A stretch of DNA of 64,000 bases from Takakia lepidozioides (Eukaryota > Streptophyta > Takakiopsida > Takakiales > Takakiaceae), in NCBI GenBank assembly GCA_030704615.1, contig CM060733.1:59706001-59770000 (forward strand), in the 5' to 3' direction. The notes below the pieces were generated by a model that worked only from the letters and a program-made list of their open reading frames with translations, was not told the DNA's origin and searched no databases. This document shows positions 10,370-21,919 of this stretch, in pieces. The position numbers were made by a program, and so were the translations under genes. Numbering within the stretch: the stretch's first letter is position 1; every line of letters starts with the position of its first letter.

Positions 10370-11104
10370 TCGCGTACCCACACGTCCGGATCGTCAAGGT
10401 TAAGGACTTGAGAGCAGTGTCCCTACGAATGGCTGCAGGCAAATCCGGCTCTCGGCCAAGAGAAGGAAATATGGTGAGAAGGAGGCAAGTGATGCTTGTT
10501 TGCTGAACCTGTAGCCCATGGCTAACCAAAGAACCTGAAGATCCCAATCTCCTAGGTGTCCCTTCTGCAAGCCATACTTGCGCAAACCCCTCTTCACCGT
10601 CTGAACAACTCTCTCTGCTAAGCCATCGGCCTCAGGATGATCCCGAGAAGTGGTGCGGTGGTCTATCAAGGCTTTATCACACAAAGCCTGAAACTCCCCC
10701 AAGAACTCTCTCCCTTGGTCCGTGAGTACCTCAGCTGGAGCACCAAATCGGCTAAGCACACGATCCAAGAATGCATACGCAGCCCCCTCACTAGCCTTGT
10801 CAGGCAATGGAACCAACTCAATCCACTTGGAGAAGTGCTCCACCATCACCAACACATATCTGTGGTGGCGCATAGTCAGTGGCAACGGTCCTGCGAAGTC
10901 AAGACTCCACCTGTAGCCCAATCCCATGATTGGTAAAGGATGCAACTGTGGTGTAGGGGCGTTGAATGAAGCACGCACCCTGTCACACACCATGCACCTA
11001 GCCACGAACTGTTGCACCTCTGTATGCATACCACGCCACCAATACTGCCTGCAGTAAACTGTGAGTGCGTCGCACTCCAAAATGCCCCAACTCCTCATGG
11101 GCAT
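10370..11104 (-). pseudogene. DNMT element: integrase
   Basis: This is the DDE integrase that inserts the reverse-transcribed copy. It has the end of the HHCC zinc domain (CMVCDRVRASF), then the first catalytic Asp in WSLDFAGPLP (about 10,900), the second in LTDQGREF (about 10,735) and the Glu in ADGLAERVVQTVKRG (about 10,620). The GREPDLP and LDDPDVWVR-type tail follows in a shifted frame near 10,440. The frame breaks around 10,540 and again in the zinc domain. It follows RNase H as in Ty3/gypsy. Confidence 0.9.
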
Positions 11105-11503
11105 GCCGCACTAACCGTGCACGCTGTGTGGGGTGAGGCACAATCCTCACCCGACCATCCTCCCACACTCGAAGTAGGTGTATCCCCTCCCACTTGAACC
11201 TCTTGGCTCGTTGCAGGATCCGATCCTCTCCCTGGCAGTCACAGTGGCTGCCGTGTCTCCCGTGCGGAGGTAGTCCAACACAGCCGAATCCTCATGTATA
11301 TCTCTGGCACCACCTGGCTCATCACTAGCCTCAGGGTCCTCAGACACTCCGTCTACAGTCATCCCTGTTGTAGGTCCAACCTGACCTCCCGATGCCAAGA
11401 TACACAAAAATGCAGATGCGTGCCATCCCGACACATCTCCTCGTCCGTCTCACCATGCACCGAGCTCCAGTGTCATCCTGCTGGCTCATGCATGGATTGC
11501 GAC
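11105..11503 (-). pseudogene. DNMT element: RNase H to integrase connection
   Basis: Shifted frames carry the end of the RNase H region (YDFQVVHRPGLVNRDADGLS, about 11,510-11,570), then a poorly conserved linker and the start of the integrase zinc domain. No separate gene is present. Confidence 0.6.
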
Positions 11504-11905
11504 TCAATCCATCCGCATCCCGATTGACCAAACCCGGTCGATGCACAACCTGAAAGTCATACTCCTGGAGTATATGAGTGCCCACCGTGCAAGCTTCCCC
11601 GTAAGCTTGTCTGACTCCATCAACCACTTGAGTGGCTGGTGATCCGTGACAAGGGTGAAAAGATTGCCGTATAGATAGCACCTGAAGTGTGCCACGGCCC
11701 ACACTGCAGCTAAGCACTCTCCCTCATATGAGCTGTACTTAGCCTCTGCAGCGTTGTTCGAGCGGCTAGCATAAGCCACTACGAACTCTCTTCCCTCATC
11801 ATCCACCTGTGTGAGCACCGCTCCAAGCCCCAGCATGCTCCAATCCGTATGCAGCTGAAAGGGACGCCCCCTGATAGGTCGTCTCAAGATAGGCGCCGAG
11901 GTCAA
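11504..11905 (-). pseudogene. DNMT element: RNase H
   Basis: RNase H degrades the RNA strand during reverse transcription. Visible motifs are FQLHTDWSMLGLGAVL (first catalytic Asp), YSSYEGECLAAVWAV (catalytic Glu) and TDHQPLKWLM. The frame shifts near 11,600. It continues directly from the RT in the usual gypsy order. Confidence 0.88.
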
Positions 11906-11939
11906 CCTCGCCTTGAGCTCTTGAAAAGCTCGTTCCTGC

Positions 11940-12778
11940 TCATCTTCCCACTGCCACTCGGTCCACCTTGGTCAGCTTGGTTAGAGCCTTTGCAATGGTA
12001 CTAAATCCCTTGACAAACCGTCTATAATAGTTTGCCAACCCCATGAAAGCTCGAACTCGGCTCACATCCGTGGGGCATTGTGCAATGGCCTCTACCTTAG
12101 TCTGCTGTACCCCCAATCCTCCAGGATATATCATGTGACCCAGATACTCAATCTGGTTGTGGAAAAACTTGCACTTCCCCGGATGCAACTTCAATCCGTG
12201 CGCTCTCAAGCGCTCCAATACCACCTGAAGGTGTCTCTCATGCTCCTCCATCGTAACACTAAAGATGATGATGTCATCTATGTAGCACCGAGCAAAGTCC
12301 ACCCCTGCTAGAATCCTATCCATGACTCTCTGAAACTCTGCAGGAGCATTCTTAAGCCCAAATGGTAAGAACCGCCACTGATATAGGCAATCCTTGCCGT
12401 GCTCATTGATCCCCCAGAATGTCGTCTTCTGCTTGTCCGCCTCCTTGATTGGCAACTGGTGATATCCGGATCGTAAATCCAAAGTGCTAAAGCCTTAGCA
12501 TGCCCGATGGCATCAAAGATCTCCTCTGGTGTTGGCATGGCATACTTATCGGACTTGGTCTGACGATTTACAGGCCGGTAATCACCGCACATACGTCTCT
12601 CCGTCCAATTGCCATAGACATCCTTCTTGGCTGGCATCACTGTGGCTGAAGCATACTCTCCACCAGAGAGCTCCACCAAACCTGCCTCCCAGAGATCTTG
12701 AGTCCTCATCTGAATCAAAGACCTCTCCATGTCACTGTATCTATAGGGTCTCCGAAAGATTGGCGTGTCAGTGGCCAA
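11940..12778 (-). pseudogene. DNMT element: reverse transcriptase
   Basis: Two frames join near 12,480. The first has the finger region (IFRRPYRYSDMERSLI, RRMCGDYRPVN) and the second has MDLRSGYHQLPI, FGLKNAPAEFQRVM, the catalytic box CYIDDIIIFS (12,255-12,287) and the thumb/connection (FMGLANYYRRFVKGF). This is a typical Ty3/gypsy RT. The frame break shows this copy is inactive. Confidence 0.92.
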
Positions 12779-13189
12779 CTCAATACGGATCTCTTGACCC
12801 TTCAGTGCTCCAAGTCTTCAAACTGAAGCAAAGCAATTCCTGTAAGCCCTCAGGAACCGCCGTATACGTCGTCTCTCTCCTCCGGTGACAATGGGTCCAA
12901 TGTCAGGCTCCCAATTGTCCTCCGTAACTGCAACCTTAAGTCCAGTGGGCTTAGAGGTAGAGGACGCGTCCAGTGGTTGCTATGTTGCAACCTCTTGAGC
13001 AGTACTCCCTACCTGCTCAGTCAATGACAAGGCCTCATCCTGCCCCATCATCTCATCCTGAGGACTCCTCACCGAGAAAAATCCCCAACCTCATCACGCC
13101 ACCTTGGCTGCCAACTCCTCTGAACCTCGAGCACCTCCCACGTGTGCCATGGATGCATGCACCCCGTGGTCCTCACATGCTCGCCCCAC
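12779..13189 (-). other. DNMT element: linker between DNMT and RT
   Basis: This part of the polyprotein has no domain I recognise. Frames are broken. It corresponds to the stretch between the methyltransferase and the reverse transcriptase in the same strand and order. Confidence 0.5.
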
Positions 13190-14230
13190 TCACTGCCTGT
13201 ACCGTCTCGGTAGGCAGAGAGACCATGAGGGAAGTGTACTCCGCACTCTGCGTTGCTCAGCCAGAGCCAAGCTGATAATCCAGGTCAAGCAATTGAGATC
13301 CATTGCTTGCCCCAACACTTGACGACGTGATGCCTCAGAAAGAGACGACACCGCCGTGGTACCAGTGGTAAAACCCATTGCCCGCTCACGCTCGTCAGCA
13401 TTAGGCTCCACTAACTGCTAAACTGAGCATCCCACAGGAGGCCAGGTCCACTATCCCGGAAAGCATGCGATCCTGGGAAGCTGAGCAGTGTAGGTAATGC
13501 TGCTCGTGGTTGACCCACCTTGTTGACCACTGCCAAAGGCGAACGGTCATCGTGTCTCACACGCTGAGACTGCCTCCCTGTGTCCAGAATGTTATCCACT
13601 GTGAGATGTGCTGGCCGCTGCACCCCATCAAATGCACGCTTGAGCAGTGCGGGTGGCATCAAGTTAGTCCACCATAGCCGTGGACGATGAGCCCGTGACC
13701 CCACTGTAGCTGCATCTAGCAACACTGCTGACCCAAGCCACGACCGGACTTGATGCACACTGGCCATCACCCTGGCCCGAGAATCGCCCATCAGTGGCAC
13801 ATTCTCCAAGATGTATGCTGGAGATACAGCTTGATGAAGCTGCAAGTGGCGCAAAACCCGCCATCTCCCAAAACAGACCCGACCTCGAGTCTCGCAATCC
13901 ATTGCCATGCCCGGCTGATGAATGCCCTTGGCAGGGCCAACCTGCCACTACCAGATCAATGGAGCCAACCCGCTCCAAATCCTGCGCCCCCAGCAACGAA
14001 ATGTCTGCTGGCAAGGCCTGCTGATATCCACGAATTGCAGACACCGACAACAACTCAGGGTACCGCTGCACCAACTGAGCAACATGGCGAAGTGAAACGC
14101 GTCGTGCAGTCTCATCCCTCTCCACATACAGGTAACGCCGAACTCGACACCTGCCTGTAACACAGCAGCCAATCCGGTGCTGATCCCGCCAAACAAGTCC
14201 AGAAGACAAATGCCTTCATCCGGATACTGC
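13190..14230 (-). pseudogene. DNMT element: C5-cytosine DNA methyltransferase domain
   Basis: The domain would transfer methyl from S-adenosylmethionine to cytosine C5. Motifs run in canonical order on the minus strand. Motif I is LLDLFGGISTGLAAVLQAG (about 14,150-14,215). Motif IV is GWPCQGHSSAG, with the catalytic Cys codon at 13,931-13,933. Motif VI is LENVP (about 13,794-13,810) and motif VIII is SRAHRPRLWWTNL (about 13,668-13,705). The end region has ERERAMGFTTGTT and RRQVLGQAMDLN (about 13,280-13,405), fitting motifs IX-X. One-base shifts occur near 14,140, 13,850 and 13,411. The unpermuted order excludes plant DRM; the AHRPRLWW segment looks DNMT3- or phage-like. It lies between protease and RT, inside the polyprotein. 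Confidence 0.88.
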
Positions 14231-14600
14231 CACACAATAGGTGTGGTGTCCAATGGAGACAATTGAGGTGGTCCTGGTGCAATCCCCGCACTCTCCTCCT
14301 CTCCTGACGGTACAAAAAGCCTCCACCCAGGCTTGTTGCACCCGTCGATCAGCATCCCGCTGCAAATCCTTGCTCGTGCCCCACAATGGAGTCTGAGCAA
14401 CCATGGTAGGCAACTCCGCCATACCATACATGTCATCCTGCTCTCCCGGAGGTGGTACATCCTCTGAATGAGCGTTGCCCTCAAGCAACTCTCTAGGCCA
14501 ACTCACTGCCGCTGTGAATGCTGCTAGTGTCGGCATCTTGCCTCGCTGGGCAACCGCAACTCCTCCTATGAACGTCACAGGGAGCTGCACACGCCGGCCC
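14231..14600 (-). other. DNMT element: protease-to-DNMT linker
   Basis: This is polyprotein sequence between the protease and motif I of the methyltransferase. It includes VQLPVTFIGG and an acidic/proline-rich stretch (EDVPPPGEQDD). No domain is recognised; the frame shifts near 14,330. Confidence 0.55.
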
Positions 14601-15010
14601 TCCCCTGACTGCCATGCAGGCCTATAGGAAGCTGACTCCTCCCAAAAATCCAGGGTGAAGCCCATGGGGTAAACACTGCCCCACCAACCAGGACATCGTA
14701 TGAGACCGCGTCTGTCACAATGGCCTTGGCTCGCATCACTGAGCCATCTGTAGGGTGATCCGGCCGTAGTCTGATAGCCAACTCACGCCGTGTCCATGCC
14801 CCGAGCCTGCTCCGATCCTCCCAGAGACGTCTGTATCTGGAAAGGACAAGGCTCCATATCCGCCTCCGTGAGGCCCAAGCCTGCAATAGCAGCTCTGCCC
14901 AGCATCAATGGCTGAGCTCCCGAGTCCAACAAGACCCGCAGTGGCCGGTACCTCTTGCCTGCCGGTCCACTCAAACAGAAAATGCCATCCTGGTTGTCTA
15001 ACATGAACTC
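14601..15010 (-). pseudogene. DNMT element: retropepsin-like aspartic protease
   Basis: The active-site motif VLLDSGAQPLMLG (about 14,900-14,940) marks a retroviral-type aspartic protease that cuts the polyprotein. The flap and C-terminal half continue in a shifted frame (AIVTDAVSYDVLVGG, about 14,680-14,720). It follows Gag and precedes the DNMT, as PR does in Ty3/gypsy. Confidence 0.82.
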
Positions 15011-15700
15011 CAGGTGTCACCATGGCGCGCTCAATGGCTGGCCTAGCTGGCAGCTCCATCAACCTGGCAGCTGCAGCTTGCCATGGCGCCGCCGTGGCAG
15101 TCTTGACCCTCAAATCCGAGGATCCCTCCGGCACTACACCTCCCACTATAACCTCCCCACTCTCACAGTGTAGCTGCCAGCCTGAACACCTCAGCTGGTC
15201 TTACCCCCGGCGTCGCAATCATGGTAGCCGAGAACAATGGAGCCTGGCACACAGATGTGGCCGCTCCTAGCAGCACACTAGCTGCCGTAGCCTTGGCAAA
15301 CTAGGTAGTGGTGCTACCCGTGTAGCTCTCCCCAATGGCATAGTAACCTCCGCCTCGGTAACAGTCGGGCGAGAACTAGGTGCCATGGATGGCGTCGACA
15401 CTGTCTCCGCCAATGTGAATGACTGAGGAAGCCTAGCCTGACGGCTTGCCTCCCCACGCTGTGGATCCAACTCCACCTCTGCACCTCGTGGCTCAGGAAC
15501 TCGTGCTGCTCCTCGAGTCACGGCTGCAGCAGACTCCACCTGCACTAGTGGTAGTGCTGCTCCACACATGAATCCCATGCCTCCCATATCTCCTCCCTCA
15601 GGAGCAGGAGGTGGACCATCCGGCCTTAGAGCCGGTACCACCTGAGCTGTAGCCATGGCAGCGAGCCTCTGCTCTAGCTGCTGAAGCCGGTTGGCCATGC
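15011..15700 (-). other. DNMT element: Gag-protease linker
   Basis: A low-complexity Ala/Pro/Glu-rich part of the polyprotein lies between the zinc knuckles and the protease. The frame at 15,267-16,019 includes LQQLEQRLAAMATAQ, a short coiled-coil-like helix. No enzyme domain is seen. Confidence 0.5.
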
Positions 15701-17085
15701 CTTGGTCAACACCCTGACCTCCGCGTCCTTGGCCATGTTGAGCTTGCCCTTGGCCTGCACCTCGTGGCTGGCCACCTCGTCCTCTCTGGGCTGCTCCACC
15801 TCGCCCCGGCCACCATGTTCCCTTGGAACTGGCCTGGGCGCAACTCAGGATGCAAACCATAACACTGGGCCTCTCCATGCCCGTGCTTGCCACAATGCCC
15901 ACACTGCAACTGTGCAGGCTGTGCATGTGCCGGCCCTTTGCCTCCCTCTGGGCAATCCTTCTTGACATGGGGTCCTCCACATGTCCAGCACACCACATCC
16001 GCCCGTTGTTGGCCAGCAAAATGAAGGGAGAGACCCCTGCATCTGAGGTCCTCTCTGCCCTTCCCTGAGCTTCACCTGAGCCCCCTTGTTGCCTTGAGCA
16101 CGTTGAGGTAGTGGTTGGCTAGGAGCACCACTACCCCGTGGTGTCTCCTTAGCAAATCCCACCATGACCACTCGTTCCTCCACCATGTTGAGCTCTATCC
16201 GCTCTGCCAGCAAAAACACATTTGCTAAGGTGGGTTGGGCCGCTTGTAGGAGAGTTGCATCCCGCACCCTTCTCCTCAGCTCCTTGTCCAATATCCCATA
16301 CCAGAATTGGACTGCCTGAGCTTCCGTAACCCCTTGGGTTACATTTATCAAGCGCCTCATGCGAGTGAAAGCCTCCCTCAAGCTCTCGGTCGGCTTCCGT
16401 TGGAACTCTTGCAAGCTCCGCAACTTTCTGTCCTCACCCCTTGGTAGTTCCCTCTCAACTCTTCGAAGAACTCCACAACAGGGTTGAAGGCAGGCACGGG
16501 TGCTAGTGCTGGTGCGGTAGTGGCTTGGGTGGACGTCGTAGCTACTGTACCACCAGTCCCACTAGTCCCACTGCTTGCTGAAGCTGCCGGTGCAGCGGCA
16601 GGTGTAGCCACTGCCCTCGTGGCTCTAGTGCCCCTAGTGATGGAGACATAGTCGGGTGACCAGTACATCCTCCACTCCTCGATCTCAACCTCATGCCCCC
16701 GCCTGAACTCATGGTAATCATCCATAGGCGGCCCCTCAAGGTGCTGAAACAGCCCCTTCCATGCCATGAAAGGCGTAAATAGTTGTGGATTGCGCATTTG
16801 CTGCAAATCACACCAACTATCAAACTCTTGGATAAAATCATCCAACTCGATGGTGCCCACCCCCAGAGTACCTTCGTGGCCCCTTGGTAGCTCCATACAT
16901 CTCCTCCATTGTGTCCCACAACAATGGCAAAGAAACAACTTGCACCGCCGGTATGAGTCCTCCTGATTCACAATCCGAATCAGAACCTTCCGTAGAAGAC
17001 ACAGAGGTGAAGGTGGCCTAAACCGCACACCTCGTCTCGTGTACCCACTAGTATCGCTAGTGCTCGAACCGGCACTCCCCAGCAA
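15701..17085 (-). pseudogene. DNMT element: Gag with two CCHC knuckles
   Basis: This is a capsid/nucleocapsid precursor. The N-terminal part has LDDFIQEFDSWCDLQ and AWKGLFQHLEGPPMDDYHEF, then an Ala/Thr-rich spacer. After a frame change at about 16,420 comes the capsid core (LREAFTRMRRLINVTQG, FWYGILDKELRRRV). Two zinc knuckles follow in the frame at 15,706-15,996: CWTCGGPHVKKDC and CGHCGKHGHGEAQC. The first in-frame start codon in this block is at about 17,085, but the true start is not certain. Confidence 0.85.
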
Positions 17086-17666
17086 CTAGTGGCACCTCCG
17101 TGTTGACACTCAACCGGTCATGAACATGTCCCTAACCCCCTCTCCACAAGGGTAACCGGGTAGAGAACCTGTTGCGGCTTATGGTTTGGAATACTAAGTT
17201 CCTAACATAGCCTACACCTGTACCTGCATCCACCGCAAGCACTCCTATGGTTGGCTGGTCATCACCTCCAACCTCACCACAGGAGAAACAATGATGGTCT
17301 GGCTGGTCATCACCCCCAGCCTCACCATCGACAGCATGCTCTAGGACTGGCCGGTGATCAAATCCGGACCAATCACCTATAAAAACAAGCGCCCACACAA
17401 AACTAGCATGGCGCACAGTCAAGCATGCAGGTATGGAGGGGATCCAAACACAAGAAATCAGAACGACAACTCCCCCACACCAAAAACAACTCCACGGTGT
17501 TGCTCCTGCAAGGACACCCCAGCCCAAACCCGGACTGACTCTTGCCTCCACCTACGGAAAGGTCTTGGCCTAATGAGAGGGTGGAAACTACGAGGAAGAG
17601 AAGCTAAAGCAATGCCTAACCCCAGCATGCCTCATCCCAACACTCTTCCTCTCCTCTCTCCCTCAC
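17086..17666 (-). other. DNMT element: leader region
   Basis: There is no convincing coding sequence. An imperfect duplication (GGCTGGTCATCACC, 17,250 and 17,303) and CTAGTGG words are present. In element orientation this is upstream of Gag. No tRNA-iMet primer site was found here. Confidence 0.4.
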
Positions 17667-17739
17667 TTGCATGACCATGGGAATATCATGAAGATACTCC
17701 TCAAACGCCCTCCACGAGCTTCAAAATTCGGCCTTCAAG

Positions 17740-18860
17740 ACCACATGCCAGTCCTTAGGCAGTCCACCAGTGCCTCCAGAGTCAGCACAGGCCGTCAGGT
17801 CCACAGCCACCACAGACCAGCACAGGCCCACACAGCTCAATGGTCACAGCCGTCACAAGCCCCACACAGGCCAGCCTGTCACAACCCTACACAGTCACAG
17901 GATCACAGCCCCACAGCCTGTAGGTGTCACAGCCCGTCACAACCCCAAAGGCCACAGGCACCTGTCAAGTCCTACAAAGGCACTCACAGCCCCAAAGGCC
18001 ACCTGTCACAGCCATCACAGCCCCACATGCCACAAGGCAGCCTGTCACAGCCCTTCATAGCCCTCCCAGAGGCCACAGGGCACAGCCTGTCAAGCCCCTC
18101 ACAGCCCATCACAGCCCCACAGGCCACAGGCACAGCCTGTCACAGCCCCTCACAGCCCCGTCACAAGCCCACAGCCTGTCACAGTCACAGCCCCACAGGC
18201 CAAGGGCACAGCTGTCACAGCCCCTCACAGCCCTCACAGCCCCACAGGCACTGGCACAGCCTGTCACAGCCCCTCACAGCCCTGCACAGCCGTCACAGCC
18301 CCCTCACAGCCACAGCCCCACAGGCCACTGGGCACAGCCTGTCACAGCCCTCACAGCACAGCCACACACAGCCCGTCACAGCCCGTCACAGGCCACATGG
18401 CACAGCTGTCATAGCCCTCACAGCCCGTCACAGCTCGCCACAGCCCCATAGGCCACATGGCACAGCTTGTCATAGCCCTCACAACCCGTCACAGCTCGCC
18501 ACAGCCCCACAGGCCACATGGCGCCGCCTGTCACAGCCCCTCACAGCCCGTCATAGCTCGCCACAACCTGTTACAGCCCGTCACAAGCCCCACAGGCCAT
18601 AGGGCACAGCCTGCAGGCACTGGGCACACAAGCGTCACAGCACACAGTCACAGCCCGTCACAGCCCCACAGGCCACTGGGCACAGCCCGCCACAGCCCCA
18701 CAGCCACTGGCACAGCCTGTCACAGCCCCTCACAGTCCGTCACAGCCCCACAGGCTACACAGCCTGTCACAGGTCACAGCCCACAGGCCATTGGGCACAG
18801 CCTGACACAGCCGCCACAGCCCCACAGTGGCACACACAGCCCCACAGGCCACTCATGACA
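17740..18860. repeat. CACAGCCC minisatellite (about 1.1 kb)
   Basis: The stretch is almost wholly made of TCACAGCCCCTCACAGCC, CCACAGGCCAC and GGCACAGCCTGTCACAG words in varying order, a degenerate array with an 8-10-bp basic unit and higher-order units of about 60-90 bp. The plus-strand open frames here (up to 311 codons, rich in Ser, Gln, Pro and His) are products of the repeat. It lies within the leader of the DNMT element. Confidence 0.9.
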
Positions 18861-19722
18861 GTTTAGCCATTTCTCCAAGGGGTTTAGCCACGCCAAACTA
18901 GGGTTTGTGTCTCTTGGACTCTAGGCTTCTTTGCACCGAGCTATGGCGGCTGTGAAGAAATCAGCAAGGTATTCTTGCTCTTTCGGCTCCCACACACCAC
19001 CAATAGTAGCCCTAAGCCATGAGGAAGATGGTTGCCACAAACCAAACCTTCTTTCTCACTTAGACTCCCCAAACACGCCACTAAACTCAATGGCAACCAA
19101 CCAAGCCTTGCTGGTTTCCAGCCCTTGTGAGCACTCATTCAAGCGTTTCCCTTGGCCATAGCATCTGTCTTAGAGCCTATTCCAGCCCCCTAAACCTGCC
19201 ACTTCAAAGAGCCATGCTCTATCTAGGCTTGAGGTTGAAACCCCAACTCAGAACACGCTCTACAAGTGTCGGACTGTCACATAAGAGCATATCAGCCCCT
19301 TACCTTCTCTTCTAGTTCTCGAAAGCTTGAAACCTTCAACAAGCTGAAAGCAGCTCCATACATGCATTGCTCTCACATAAGGGAAGTCAGCCCTTCCCTT
19401 TCCCTTGCTTGCCCTCCAAGCTTGAAGATGGAAGCTTCAATGAGCTGAATACATGCTCCACACATGCAACCTCTTCACACAAGAGGTATCAGCCCCCTAT
19501 CTTGGCTCCTTAGCTCCTTGATGCTCTCTAAGACAAGACTAAGCACTCTACAACCTTTGCCAAGCTCCTGAAACCCTAAGGCTTATATTTCCAGCCACAA
19601 GACACTTCTCTTGGTGGTGCAAGAGCTATTCTTCCAAGCTCTGAAACCCTAGGTGCACATTCCATGGCCTTTGCCGCACCTCTTAGCTCCTGTTCCAGCC
19701 CTGCTCTTGCCATGACAAGAGC
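18861..19722. other. DNMT element leader/LTR-like sequence, left of nested element
   Basis: No gene is seen. Short words recur (AAGCTTGAA, AGCTGAA, CATACATGC, CACATAAG), as in parts of 23,963-24,420. The family A element at 19,723 interrupts this sequence, and the two sides were once contiguous. The last five bases (19,718-19,722, AGAGC) are the target-site duplication. Confidence 0.5.
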
Positions 19723-20440
19723 TGTCGCGCCACCTCACTTCGGTAAGCTCCCCCCTCAAGTCATAGTTACTCGCTTTGATGCGCGCCTGACTCCCAACCT
19801 GGCCGCCGGGCCAACTTGGAGCTTCGGCTGCTCACCGGGGGGCATAACGGTCCCCCTTTGTTCTCCCAAAGACCCTCCACCGATTGGAACCAGCGGAATT
19901 CCCTTTGGTAGTGGCAGTCCGGAAACAGCTCCCCACTCTTTGGTCGCTTTCCGGCTCGCTCGCTTACTCACTAGTTTTGGTCACCAAGGGCTTGCACCGT
20001 TCTCGGGGTTACTACTCCCTATATATACTTCTGTAGCTGTCCGCGGGGGTTTCACAACTAGCCATGCCATTTTATGGCGAACCACCCACGAAACCCTCGA
20101 CTCCCGGTGATGAGTCGCGGTGAGTCTTGGCCCACTCACCACGGTCCCTATGGACCGTGATGAGTCCCAAGACTCCCCACGACTCCACCACGAGTCTCCG
20201 CCCCCATGGTGAGTCCTATGCCACCCCCACTAAGTCCCGCTAAGCTACACCACCCTTGTGGAGCCACCCCCACCGCAACCCGGTGTGCGGGGCTCCACCT
20301 AATGAGCGCCTCCGCCTCCTTGCGTGCTTGGGCACTCAAGGGTGCTTCAGCCCCCATACCTATCGCTGGCCGCTGCCCCCACCACAGGGGCAAACCCCTC
20401 ATGTGTCCCGACCCCCCCCTGCCCTCAAGGCAAAGGGCCG
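19723..20440 (-). repeat. family A 3' LTR
   Basis: It matches 23,232-23,957 with scattered substitutions and mostly one-base indels in homopolymers. The LTR start (TGTCGCGG in element orientation) is lost at the deletion junction, where GATGCGTC meets GGCCCTTTGCC. The 19,723 end is intact (TGTCGCG as read on the plus strand). Confidence 0.9.
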
Positions 20441-21359
20441 ACGCATCTGTATGAATCTCAAATGGACGATCGAACTCCGGGATTTTTCAAGACTGGAGCT
20501 TCCGCCATCCGCTGCTTCAATTCAGCAAAAAGCTTGGCCACAAAATGTGTTTCCATACCTAGACTTTGGATTTACACAGAAGGTCCGACAGCGGCCGCCC
20601 CCGCGATCTTGGCGGAAATTTCTCACATACTTCGGTAATAGGAGGCGAGTCCTAGGAAGGATCGCACTCCCGGGACCGAAGTCGGAGGCTCCCAGTCCAA
20701 GATCGCCCTCACCTTTCTGTCATCCATTTTGATCCCATCCTGTGTAATCACATGCCCCAGGAACTCCACTTTTGTGACCCCGAATTTGCACTTTGAAGCT
20801 TTGGCATACAGCTTCCCTTCTCGCAATTTTGGAACACCCTTTTTAGGTGCTCCAGGTGTTCTTCCTTTGTTTTCGAGTACACCAAGATGTCGTCGATGTA
20901 CACGATCACAAAGTCATCCAACCACTCCTGGAAAAGGCTGTTCATCAGCGTGCTAAATGTCGCTGGTGCATTGGTGAGCCCAAAAGGCATCACCAAGAAC
21001 TCATATGAAACCATACCTTGTCCTGCACGCGGTCTTCTCCTCATCTCCTTCCGCCACCCGAATTTGATGATAGCCGGAGTGCAAGTCGATCCGGCTGAAT
21101 ACTTCGCTCCTGCCAACGATCGAAGAGGTTGTCGATCCTTGGCAAAGGGTACCGGTTTTTGATAGTCACCTATTCAGAGCCCTGTAATCGACACACATCC
21201 GCAGCGTCCCATCCTTCTTGTCTGCGAATAGCACCGGGGCTCCGTAAGGTGACTTACTCGGCGGATGTACCCCTTTGACATTAGATCCTTGAGCTGAGTC
21301 TTCAGCTCGACCAACTCCCTGTGGCTCAACCGGTAGGTGCCTTGGCAGGCGGGTTCCAT
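20441..21359 (-). pseudogene. family A reverse transcriptase (truncated after RNase H start)
   Basis: RT motifs are [40 protein letters not shown] (catalytic YIDD, about 20,885-20,900) and [15 protein letters not shown], ending in [11 protein letters not shown] last frame reads FEIHTDAS, the opening of RNase H, immediately before the LTR. Fingers upstream (about 21,170-21,350) are frame-shifted. The enzyme is dead in this copy. Confidence 0.88.
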
Positions 21360-21475
21360 TCCGGTATCACCTCAATCTTGTGGTCAACTCCTCTTCGCGG
21401 TGGTGGCAAGCCGCTTGGTAAATCCTCTGCATCACATCCTGGTATTTCTCCAAAATCCCTTGATCCAATCTGGGC

Positions 21476-21919
21476 TCAGCTCCCATCGCCTTCTCCCTTC
21501 ACTTCTCTAATGTAAAGCAAAAACTGGGGCTCGTGTGCCTCCTCCACGGCCCACTCCCTTGCTGACAGAAGGTTTATTCGCCCTCCCACGGATTTGGGTG
21601 TTTTCGACACTCGTAAGACCTCGCTACCATTCCCACAAGGCAGCGTGACTACTCTCTTACGGCCATCTATTACCGCTCCGGATTTGTTCAAAAATGTCAT
21701 CCCCAAAATGAGATCTACTCCATCGATCTCGCAGATGGTGAAGTTCTCACGTCCCTCCCAACTCCCCAGTTGAAGATGAACATCAAACGCCAACCTTGTC
21801 GTCAACTCTGGTTCCTTTGGCAGAACGCACCTCAATAGAGGCCCCCACGTCACTTGTCGGAGTCCCAACTTTCGCGCTGCCGCCGGCGTCATGAAGGAGT
21901 GCGACGCTCCTGTGTCCAC
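21476..21919 (-). pseudogene. family A aspartic protease
   Basis: The block opens MDTGASHSFMTPAAARKLGL, a retropepsin DTGA active site, and continues through VDLILGMTFLNKSGAVIDG, the conserved C-terminal protease strand. It sits between the Gag zinc knuckle and RT on the minus strand. Confidence 0.88.

Noticed and set aside
13190-14230. Could the methyltransferase be a plant DRM gene caught by chance?
   Set aside because: DRM enzymes have rearranged motifs (VI-X before I-V). Here the order is I, IV, VI, VIII, IX-X. It is also on the same strand and directly between retroelement protease and RT.
17667-18602. A 311-codon open frame rich in His, Ser, Gln and Pro.
   Set aside because: It lies wholly in the CACAGCCC minisatellite, and all three plus frames are open with similar low-complexity peptides. 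It is a by-product of the repeat.
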